Below, one piece after another: positions 57,879 to 64,000 of a stretch of 64,000 nucleotides of DNA. The notes beneath the pieces are model-generated. The model ran no database searches. It was not told the DNA's origin and was given only the letters and a program-made list of their open reading frames with translations. A program made the position numbers and the translations under genes. Position 1 is the first letter of the stretch. Each line of letters starts with the position of its first letter. This DNA comes from Bacillota bacterium (lineage in GTDB: Bacteria; Bacillota; Sulfobacillia; Thermaerobacterales; RSA17). Location of the stretch: assembly GCA_017577485.1 (NCBI GenBank), contig PKRI01000004.1, positions 19,502 to 83,501 on the forward strand, in the 5' to 3' direction.

Positions 57879-59396
57879 GTGGACCTGCGCCGCGAGGTGG
57901 AGCGCGCCCGCCGGGGCGGCGATGAGAAGTACCACCGGCGCAACCGCCAGCAGGGCAAGCTGTTCGCCCGGGAGCGCCTGCGCCTTCTCTTCGACGACGA
58001 CCGTTTCGTGGAAGACGGGCTGCTGGCCAACGCCCTGGCCGGCGACCTGCCCGCCGACGGCGTCGTCACCGGGATCGGCTACGTCCACGGCCGGCCTGTG
58101 GCCGTCATGGCCAACGACTCCACGGTCAAGGCCGGATCATGGGGCGCCCGCACCGTGGAGAAGATCCTGCGGATCCAGGAAACCGCCCTGCGCCAGCGCA
58201 TCCCCCTGGTCTACCTGGTGGACTCGGCCGGTGCCCGCATCACGGACCAGGTGGAGATGTTCCCCGGCCGCCGTCACGCGGGCCGCATCTTTTACAACCA
58301 GGTGCGGCTCAGCGGCGTGGTGCCTCAGGTCTGCGTGCTGCTGGGTCCCTCGGCGGCCGGCGGCGCCTACATCCCGGCCTTCTGCGACGTGGTCATCATG
58401 GTCGAGGGCAACGCCAGCATGTACCTGGGCTCGCCCCGCATGGCCGAGATGGTCATCGGCGAGAAGGTCAGCCTGGAGGAGATGGGCGGCGCCCGCATGC
58501 ACTGCACGGTCAGCGGCTGCGGGGACGTGCTGTGCGCCGACGAGCCCGAAGCCATCGCCGCCGCCCGGCGGTACCTCAGTTACTTCCCCAGCAACTTCAC
58601 GGAGCGGCCGCCGGCGGCGCCCGCTTCCGAGCCCGAGGCGCCCACCGCCGAGATCGCGTCCATCGTACCGGCCGACCAGAACGCCCCCTTCGACATGTAC
58701 CAGCTGATCCGCCGCCTGGTGGACGCCGGCAGTTTCTTCGAGATCAAGGCGCTGTTCGCCCCCGAGCTGATCACCGGCCTGGCCCGCCTCAACGGGCGCG
58801 TGGTGGGCATCGTGGCCAACCAGCCGAGGGTCAAGGGCGGCGTCCTGTTCGTGGACTCGGCCGACAAAGCCGCCCGCTTCATCTGGCTGTGCGACGCCTT
58901 CAACATCCCGCTGATCTTCCTAGCCGACGTGCCCGGGTTCATGATCGGCTCCCGGGTGGAGCGCCAGGGCATCATCCGTCACGGGGCCAAGATGATCGCC
59001 GCCGTGTCGGAAGCCACGGTGCCCAAGGTGTCGGTGATCGTACGCAAGGCTTACGGCGCAGGCCTGTACGCCATGGCCGGCCCGGCCTTCGAGCCCGACT
59101 GCTGCCTGGCGCTGCCCACGGCCCAGATCGCCGTCATGGGCCCCGAGGCGGCGGTCAACGCCGTGTACTACAACCACATCCAGGCCCTGCCGCCCGAGGA
59201 GCGGGAGGCCTTCGTAGCCCAGCGCCGGGCCGAGTACGCCGCGGACATCGACCTGCTGCGCCTGGCCTCGGAGTTGATCGTGGACGCGGTGGTGGATCCG
59301 GCCGACCTGCGCGAGGAGTTGATCCGCCGCCTGGACGTGTATTCCGGCCGCGTGCGGGACTGGCCGGCCAAGCACCGGCCCGTCACCCCGGTGTGA
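57879..59396 (+). CDS. Acyl-CoA carboxylase, carboxyltransferase subunit
   Basis: 505 residues of the propionyl/methylcrotonyl-CoA carboxylase beta type. Two crotonase-like halves; LFDDDRFVEDGLLAN, VYLVDSAGARITDQVEMFPG, GPSAAGGAYIPAFCD and VRKAYGAGLYAMAGPAFEPD form the acyl-CoA and biotin sites. GTG at 57879. With the carrier before it and an enoyl-CoA hydratase after it, the cluster resembles the B. subtilis yng (leucine or acyl-CoA degradation) genes. The exact acyl-CoA is not determined by sequence. Confidence 0.9.
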   Translation: MDLRREVERARRGGDEKYHRRNRQQGKLFARERLRLLFDDDRFVEDGLLANALAGDLPADGVVTGIGYVHGRPVAVMANDSTVKAGSWGARTVEKILRIQETALRQRIPLVYLVDSAGARITDQVEMFPGRRHAGRIFYNQVRLSGVVPQVCVLLGPSAAGGAYIPAFCDVVIMVEGNASMYLGSPRMAEMVIGEKVSLEEMGGARMHCTVSGCGDVLCADEPEAIAAARRYLSYFPSNFTERPPAAPASEPEAPTAEIASIVPADQNAPFDMYQLIRRLVDAGSFFEIKALFAPELITGLARLNGRVVGIVANQPRVKGGVLFVDSADKAARFIWLCDAFNIPLIFLADVPGFMIGSRVERQGIIRHGAKMIAAVSEATVPKVSVIVRKAYGAGLYAMAGPAFEPDCCLALPTAQIAVMGPEAAVNAVYYNHIQALPPEEREAFVAQRRAEYAADIDLLRLASELIVDAVVDPADLREELIRRLDVYSGRVRDWPAKHRPVTPV

Positions 59397-59423
59397 CGGC
59401 CGGGGGAAGGAGGGGGAGCCGCC

Positions 59424-60206
59424 GTGGCTTACCGGCACCTGCTGGTGGAGCGGGACGGCGGCATCGGGCGCATCGTCATCAACCGGCCAGAGGTCCGCAA
59501 CGCCCTGAACCAGGCGGCCTGCGCCGAACTGGTCCGGGCCTTCGCCGAGTTGTCCGCGGACCCCGAGGTGCGGGTCATCCTGCTGCGGGGCGCCGGCCGC
59601 GAAGCCTTCTGCGCCGGGGCCGATCTCAAGGAACTGACGGGCCGCGAGGGGGTCCTGGAACGGCGGGGTTACTTTTCGGGCGTGGCCGACGTGCTGCGGC
59701 AGATGGCCCGGACCGAACCGCCCATCGTGGCCATGGTCCACGGCTACGCCCTGGCCGGGGGGTGCGGCCTGGCGGCCGCCTGCGACCTGGTTTACGCCGC
59801 TGACGACGCGGTTTTCGGCGTGCCGGAACTGCACGTGGGCCTGTTCCCCATGGTGGTCATGGCGCCCATCCTGCGCTCGGTGGGGCGCAAGCGGGGCCTG
59901 GAGTTGTTCTTCCGCGGCCACCGCATCAGCGGCCGCGAGGCGCTGGAGCTGGGCCTGGTCACCCGGGTGTTCCCCGCCGACCGCCTGGAGGACGAGACCG
60001 AGGCGGTGCTGGCCGGCATCGCCCGTTTCAGCCCGGCCCTGCTGCGCCTGGGCCGCCAGGCTTTCCAGCGGTCCGACGGCCTGTCCTACCTGCAGGCGCT
60101 GGACTACCTGCAGGAAATGATCGCTGTGGCCGCCATGACCGAGGACGCCAGAGAGGGCACCACGGCGTTCGTGGAACGGCGGCAGCCGCACTGGCGCGGC
60201 CGCTGA
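59424..60206 (+). CDS. Enoyl-CoA hydratase/isomerase family protein
   Basis: 260 residues of crotonase fold. INRPEVRNALNQAACAELV, FCAGADLKEL (oxyanion hole) and VHGYALAGGCGLAAACDLVY are the standard motifs; the catalytic Glu region VPELHVGLFP is present. GTG start after GGAAGGAGGGGGAG. Adjacent to a carboxyltransferase, so methylglutaconyl-CoA hydratase of leucine breakdown is plausible but unproven. Confidence 0.86.
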   Translation: MAYRHLLVERDGGIGRIVINRPEVRNALNQAACAELVRAFAELSADPEVRVILLRGAGREAFCAGADLKELTGREGVLERRGYFSGVADVLRQMARTEPPIVAMVHGYALAGGCGLAAACDLVYAADDAVFGVPELHVGLFPMVVMAPILRSVGRKRGLELFFRGHRISGREALELGLVTRVFPADRLEDETEAVLAGIARFSPALLRLGRQAFQRSDGLSYLQALDYLQEMIAVAAMTEDAREGTTAFVERRQPHWRGR

Positions 60207-60260
60207 TGCCCGCTGAGGGTGGCGCGGCCGCCGGGCGGGGGTATCTCGGGGGGATGACCC

Positions 60261-60668
60261 GTGGCGTATGAATCCCGGCTGCGCCATCCCAGCGTGGACC
60301 GGCTGTTTCAGGCCATCCTGTCGCTGCGGGACGTGGACGAGTGCTACCGGTTCTTCGAGGACCTTTGCACCATCCGGGAGGTGCGGGCCATGGCGCAGCG
60401 CTTCGAGGTGGCCCGGATGCTGGCCCAGGGGTACACCTACGACGCCATCGTGGAGGCCACGGGCATGTCGACGGCCACCATCAGCCGGATCCGCCGCTTC
60501 CTGGATTACGGCGCCGACGGCTACCGCCTGGCGCTGGAGCGCCTGGGCGACATCCCGCGGCCGGAGGCGCCGGATGCCCGCCCGGAAGCGCCGGGCGACA
60601 CGGCCCCCGCCAGGGAGCGCCGTTCCGGACGGGCGTCCCGCCCTTCGTCCAGCCGCCGCACCCGTTGA
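60261..60668 (+). CDS. TrpR-family regulator (YerC/YecD-like)
   Basis: 135 residues. FFEDLCTIREVRAMAQRFEV and the helix-turn-helix ATGMSTATISRIRRFLDYG match the TrpR-related YerC family; beyond residue 100 is a charged, Pro/Arg-rich tail not in the family core. GTG at 60261 after GGGGGGATGACCC. It precedes the his genes; TrpR-family proteins of this type have been proposed as histidine-responsive regulators (HisR) in Bacillota, and the palindrome at 60712-60734 is a candidate target. Confidence 0.8.
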   Translation: MAYESRLRHPSVDRLFQAILSLRDVDECYRFFEDLCTIREVRAMAQRFEVARMLAQGYTYDAIVEATGMSTATISRIRRFLDYGADGYRLALERLGDIPRPEAPDARPEAPGDTAPARERRSGRASRPSSSRRTR

Positions 60669-60711
60669 CGGGATACAGCCATCGTGATAGCGTTTCCCTC
60701 AGCGCCGTGGT

Positions 60712-60740
60712 TTTAGTCCTTTAACACACTAAAGTATTGA
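60712..60740 (+). promoter_or_regulatory. Palindromic operator candidate and promoter of the his operon
   Basis: TTTAGT (60712-60717) and ACTAAA (60728-60733) are inverted around 10 bases; inside, CTTTA/TAAAG (60719-60723, 60730-60734) add a second symmetry. A possible promoter, TTTAGT-17-TATTGA (60712-60740), overlaps it. This A/T-rich island of about 30 bases stands out in the surrounding G+C and lies between the TrpR-like gene and hisZ. Confidence 0.55.
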
Positions 60741-60771
60741 AGGGGCGTTGGTCCCGCTGGAGGCGTGGTGG

Positions 60772-61722
60772 ATGACGGAGTTGGTGGAGCCGTCGGAGGA
60801 GCGGCGGGCGGCGGCCGCGGCGCTGGACGTGCTGCTGGCCGCCGGCTACCGGGAGACGCGGCTGCCTCCCTGGCTGGATTACGACCGGGTCCGGGACGGG
60901 CTGGACCGCGCCCGGGTCGACTCCTGCAAGTTCGTGGCTCCCGACGGCCGTGTGCTGCTGCTGCTGCCCGATCCCACCCTGGGCGTGCTGCAGTCCCTGG
61001 GAGGGACTGGCGGCCAGGCGCTGCGGGTCTGCTACTGGGCGGACGTCTTCCGGGTGGTGGACGGCCGCTGGACCCGCGGCGCCCAGGTCGGCGCCGAACT
61101 GCTGGGCCCTGTAGGCCTGGACGTGGACCTGGAAGTGGTGGACCTGGCGCTGGCGGCCGCCGCGGCCGCCGGTTGCCGGCAGGTGCGCCTGGTACTCAAC
61201 GACGCCGGCCTGACCGAAGGTTTGTGCGGCATGCTGCCGCCTGCCGAGGCGGCCCGGGCCCGGCGGGCGCTGGAGGCGGGAGATTTCGTGGAAGTCCGGG
61301 AGGCGGCCCGGAGCCGGCCCGAGGTGGCGGAAGCGCTGCGTTATGCCGGGCCGGCGGCCGACGTGCGCAGCCGCCTGAAGACCCTGCCGCTGCCGGCCGC
61401 CGTGGAGGCCAGGCTGGCGCACCTGGAGCAGGTGGCGGCCGCCGCCGCCCGGAGGCACCCCGCCGCCGGCGTGGTGATCGACGCGGGCATGGTGCGGGAA
61501 ATCGGGTATTACGACGGCCTGGTCTTCCAGGTCATCGAGGCCGGGACGGGGCGGGTGCTGGCCGCGGGCGGCCGCTACGACGCCCTGGCCCAGGCTGCCG
61601 ATCCCGCCTGCGGCGGCGGCGTGGGCTTTGCCTGCGACGCGGCGGCCCTGGCCGCGGCGGCCCGGGCCGGTGGGGCCGGGGAGCGGGGTGAAGCGCCGTG
61701 GCCGGCCGCTGGCTCACGATAG
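60772..61722 (+). CDS. hisZ: ATP phosphoribosyltransferase regulatory subunit
   Basis: Histidyl-tRNA-synthetase-like subunit needed by short HisG. LPPWLDYDRVRDGLD, DGRVLLLLPDPTLGVLQSLG, and EIGYYDGLVFQVIEAG with GGRYDALA near the end are the paralogue motifs. 316 residues, shorter than the usual 380-400; the tRNA-binding domain is missing, as expected. ATG at 60772 after GGAGG at 60757-60761. Overlaps hisG by 25 bases. Confidence 0.88.
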   Translation: MTELVEPSEERRAAAAALDVLLAAGYRETRLPPWLDYDRVRDGLDRARVDSCKFVAPDGRVLLLLPDPTLGVLQSLGGTGGQALRVCYWADVFRVVDGRWTRGAQVGAELLGPVGLDVDLEVVDLALAAAAAAGCRQVRLVLNDAGLTEGLCGMLPPAEAARARRALEAGDFVEVREAARSRPEVAEALRYAGPAADVRSRLKTLPLPAAVEARLAHLEQVAAAAARRHPAAGVVIDAGMVREIGYYDGLVFQVIEAGTGRVLAAGGRYDALAQAADPACGGGVGFACDAAALAAAARAGGAGERGEAPWPAAGSR

Positions 61723-62363
61723 TGCTGCCCAAGGGCCGGCTGGCCGCCGAGGCCGCGCAGCTGGTGGAGGCGGCGGGGCTGGCTCGCGACCTGGATCCCC
61801 AGGCGCGGACATTGGTCCACGAGGAACCGGACCTGGGCATCCGCCTGGCCTGGCTGCGGCCCGAGGACGGCCTGACCTACGCCGAACGCGGTGTGGCCGC
61901 CCTGGCCTTCGTGGGCAAAGACGTGCTGCTGGAGCGGCGGGCCGCGGTGGATGAGGTGGTGGACCTGGGCATCGGCCGCTGCACGGCCTGCCTGGCGGTG
62001 CCGGAGGATGCCCACTGGCCTCCCCCGGCCGGCACCCGGCTGCGGGTGGCCACCCACCTGCCGCGCCTGGCGGAGGAGTTCCTGCGGCGTCAGGGGCACG
62101 CCGCCGAGATCATCCACCTGCGCGGCTCGGTGGAGATCGCGCCGCGGCTGGGTCTGGCCGACGCGGTGGTCGACCTGGTCCAGACCGGCCGCACGCTGCA
62201 GGCCAACGGGCTGAAGGTGGCCGCCGAGATCATGCCCATCACCTGCCGCCTGGTGGCCCATCCCGGCGCCCGGCGTGCCGGGGACCCCAGGGTGGAAGAG
62301 ATCATCGAGCGCCTGGCCCGGGCGGCCGCCGCCGTGCCGGCCGGGGGAGGCGGCAGCCGGTGA
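61698..62363 (+). CDS. hisG: ATP phosphoribosyltransferase, short form
   Basis: First step of histidine synthesis. TIVLPKGRLAAEAAQLVEAA, then the PRPP site VVDLVQTGRTLQANGLK. 221 residues and no C-terminal regulatory domain, so it depends on HisZ. GTG start inside hisZ, GTGA overlap with hisH. Confidence 0.94.
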   Translation: MAGRWLTIVLPKGRLAAEAAQLVEAAGLARDLDPQARTLVHEEPDLGIRLAWLRPEDGLTYAERGVAALAFVGKDVLLERRAAVDEVVDLGIGRCTACLAVPEDAHWPPPAGTRLRVATHLPRLAEEFLRRQGHAAEIIHLRGSVEIAPRLGLADAVVDLVQTGRTLQANGLKVAAEIMPITCRLVAHPGARRAGDPRVEEIIERLARAAAAVPAGGGGSR

Positions 62364-63034
62364 CGGCTCAGGTCCTGCAGGTGGCGGTGGTCGACTACGG
62401 CGCCAGCAACCTGCACAGCGTGCTGGGCGCCCTGGACCGGGCGGCCCGCACCGCCGGGGTCGAGGCCCGCGTCCGCCTGGTGGACCGGGCCGGCGGCCTG
62501 GACGGGGCCGACGCCGTGGTGGTGCCCGGCGTAGGGTCTTTCGCCGCGGCCATGGAGGCCCTGGAGGGGTCCGGGCTGGCCGGCGACCTGCGGGCGGCGG
62601 CCGCCCGGGGGCTGCCGGTGCTGGGCATCTGCCTGGGCCTGCAGGTGCTGCTGGAGGGCGGCGACGAGGGCGGGCCGCGCCCCGGGCTGGGACTGGTGCC
62701 CGGATGGGTCCGCGCGCTGCCGCCGGGCCTGAAGAATCCCCACATGGGGTGGAACCGGGTGCTGCCGGTGCGCGCCGACCCGCTGCTGCCCCGGGGCGCC
62801 CGGCCCTTCTACGCCTACTTCGCCCACAGTTACGCGGCCGACGGCGTCCCGCCGGGCATGGTGGCGGCCGTGTGCCGGCACGGCACTTTCACGTTCCCGG
62901 CCGCCATCCGGTCGGGGTCCATCTTCGCCGTGCAGTTTCATCCCGAGCGCAGCGCGCCCTGGGGCGACGCCATCTTCGCCGGCTTCCTGCGCGGCGCGGC
63001 CAGGGGGGTGGCGCCCGTTGCCGGGGAACGCTGA
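62360..63034 (+). CDS. hisH: Imidazole glycerol phosphate synthase subunit HisH
   Basis: Glutaminase that feeds ammonia to HisF. VVDYGASNLHSV at the start, LGICLGLQVLLEG with the nucleophile Cys, and VQFHPERSAPWG with His-Pro-Glu. 224 residues. GTG start overlapping the hisG stop. hisB, which usually precedes hisH, is absent here. Confidence 0.93.
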   Translation: MTAQVLQVAVVDYGASNLHSVLGALDRAARTAGVEARVRLVDRAGGLDGADAVVVPGVGSFAAAMEALEGSGLAGDLRAAAARGLPVLGICLGLQVLLEGGDEGGPRPGLGLVPGWVRALPPGLKNPHMGWNRVLPVRADPLLPRGARPFYAYFAHSYAADGVPPGMVAAVCRHGTFTFPAAIRSGSIFAVQFHPERSAPWGDAIFAGFLRGAARGVAPVAGER

Positions 63035-63773
63035 AGACGGCTTCGAGATCCTGGCCGCCGTGGACATCCTGGGGGGACGCTGCGTGCGGCTGCACCAGGG
63101 CGACTACGGCCGGCCCACCGACTACGGGGACCCGCTGGAACGGGCCCGGGCCTGGGCGGAAGAGGGCGCCCGCTGGCTGCACGTGGTCGACCTGGACGGC
63201 GCCCGCGGCGGGGTGCCGGCGGCCCTGGACGCCGCCGCCCGCATCCGCTCCGAAACCGGCTGCCGGGTGCAGTACGGCGGCGGCATTCGCGGTCCCGAGG
63301 CGCTGGCGGCGGCCCTGGCCGCGGCCGACCGGGCGGTGGTCAGCAGCTGGGCGCTGCGGGAACCCGAGGCGGTGTGCCGGGAACTGGCCCGGTACCCGGG
63401 CCGGGTCCTGGTGTCCCTGGACGTGCGGGACGGGCGCGTGTGGATCGACGGCTGGCGGACCGGCCTGGCGGTCCCGGCGGCCCAGGCGGCCAGGGACTTC
63501 GTGGCCGCCGGCGCCGCCGGCGTGGTGGTCACCGGCATCGCCCGCGACGGCACCCTGGAGGGCGTCGACCGGGAGGTGCTCCAGGAGGCCGCCTCGTGGG
63601 GCGTGCCCTTCTGGTGGGCCGGCGGCGTGGCTTCCGCCGCCGACGCTGCGCTGGTCAGGCACGTCGGGGGCCGCTGGGTGCGGGGGCTCATCGCCGGCCG
63701 GGCCCTTTACGAGGGACGGGTGACGATTTCCGACCTGAAGCAGGCTGCTGCGGGGGTGAGGGACCGGTGCTGA
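63018..63773 (+). CDS. hisA: Phosphoribosylformimino-AICAR ribotide isomerase
   Basis: Amadori isomerase, TIM barrel of 251 residues. LAAVDILGGRCVRLHQGDYG with the first catalytic Asp, YGGGIRGPEAL, and VTGIARDGTLEGVD with the second. TTG at 63018 after AGGGGGGTGG. Overlaps hisH by 17 bases and hisF by 7. Confidence 0.93.
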   Translation: MPGNAEDGFEILAAVDILGGRCVRLHQGDYGRPTDYGDPLERARAWAEEGARWLHVVDLDGARGGVPAALDAAARIRSETGCRVQYGGGIRGPEALAAALAAADRAVVSSWALREPEAVCRELARYPGRVLVSLDVRDGRVWIDGWRTGLAVPAAQAARDFVAAGAAGVVVTGIARDGTLEGVDREVLQEAASWGVPFWWAGGVASAADAALVRHVGGRWVRGLIAGRALYEGRVTISDLKQAAAGVRDRC

Positions 63774-64000
63774 CCCGCCGCATCATCCCCTGCCTGGACG
63801 TGGATGCCGGCCGCGTGGTGAAAGGGGTCCGGTTCCAGAACCTGCGGGAGATGGGCGACCCGCTGGAACTGGCCCGCCGGTACGCCCGGGAAGGGGCGGA
63901 CGAACTGGTTTTCCTGGACATCTCGGCCACCGCCGAGGGGCGGTCGGCCACCCTGGACCTGGTGGCGGCCGTGGCCCGGGAGGTGGGCGTGCCGCTGACC
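63767..64000 (+). CDS. hisF: Imidazole glycerol phosphate synthase subunit HisF, 3' end cut by window
   Basis: Cyclase subunit partner of HisH. The first 78 codons are visible: MLTRRIIPCLDVDAGRVVKG has the catalytic Asp in CLDV, followed by the LELARRYAREGADELVFLDI barrel strand. GTG at 63767 overlaps the hisA stop by 7 bases. The remaining two thirds lie beyond the window. Confidence 0.94.
   Translation, partial: MLTRRIIPCLDVDAGRVVKGVRFQNLREMGDPLELARRYAREGADELVFLDISATAEGRSATLDLVAAVAREVGVPLT

Noticed and set aside
1..64000. Insertion sequences, prophage genes, CRISPR arrays, tRNA or rRNA genes
   Set aside because: No transposase, integrase, Cas or repeat-spacer pattern and no cloverleaf or rRNA-like stretch was seen in any gap.

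Overview
The window is about 64 kb of very G+C-rich DNA (roughly 70% or more by eye) with strong GC3 bias, many GTG/TTG starts and dense 1-11 base gene overlaps. Gene content and order match the conserved chromosome arc of Bacillota: in B. subtilis it runs pyrH-frr-uppS-cdsA-dxr-rasP-proS ... rimP-nusA-rnpM-ylxQ-infB-rbfA-truB-ribF-rpsO-pnp-mlpA-(spoVF)-asd-dapG-dapA-rnj-tepA-ylzJ-spoIIIE. Together with a PyrR-type attenuator, DUF3243, DUF1540 and YlzJ-like proteins, this points to a deep-branching, high-G+C member of the Bacillota (Thermaerobacter/Symbiobacterium/Limnochordia-like). The genus is inference. There is no tRNA, rRNA, CRISPR, transposase or phage gene.

Layout. 1-6403: nucleotide, lipid and isoprenoid genes (pyrH, frr, uppS, cdsA, an AI-2E family permease, dxr, rseP). 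6433-9411: archaeal/eukaryotic-type proS with its own promoter, a family 2 glycosyltransferase and MgtC. 9419-17848: the rimP-nusA-infB translation/transcription operon with a rimP leader hairpin, continuing through rbfA, nrnA, truB and ribF. 17783-22430: rpsO from a promoter inside ribF, pnp, an M16 peptidase and a stress protein, closed by a strong terminator. 22538-29552: lysine/DAP pathway (dapB, asd, dapG, dapA), RNase J, tepA, ylzJ. 29713-35667: uppP, ftsK, a newly read 37-residue antisense membrane microprotein, a cupin phosphoglucose isomerase, lipA, lipB. 35641-43392: a proline/ornithine cluster (two proline dehydrogenases, an ornithine cyclodeaminase-family protein, P5C dehydrogenase) mixed with a Nudix hydrolase, DUF3243 and a GH18 protein. 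43588-46126: DUF1540, an aminotransferase, a zincin, DUF309. 46152-55434: argF under a putative ARG box, then the pyrimidine operon pyrBC-carAB-pyrFE under a PyrR attenuator. 55418-60206: HAD phosphatase, phosphoribosyltransferase, Nudix, glutaredoxin-like, and a biotin carrier/carboxyltransferase/enoyl-CoA hydratase module. 60261-64000: a TrpR-family regulator followed by hisZ-hisG-hisH-hisA-hisF (hisF cut by the window end).

How it works together. Most of the window is housekeeping. The regulatory logic that can be read directly is PyrR attenuation of pyr genes, a probable ArgR operator on argF next door (both pathways use the carbamoyl phosphate made by carAB), a palindrome between a TrpR-like regulator and hisZ, and several short leader hairpins (proS, rimP, nusA, rnj, pnp). 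The most unusual items are the antisense microprotein with a textbook promoter, a probable CTG start coupled to the upstream stop codon, a ylxQ frame that runs 335 bases into infB, a hairpin-rich intergenic region at 39.7-39.9 kb, and biosynthetic operons missing expected genes (pyrD/pyrK/pyrR, hisD/hisC/hisB, dipicolinate synthase). I did not find a clear new multi-gene system.
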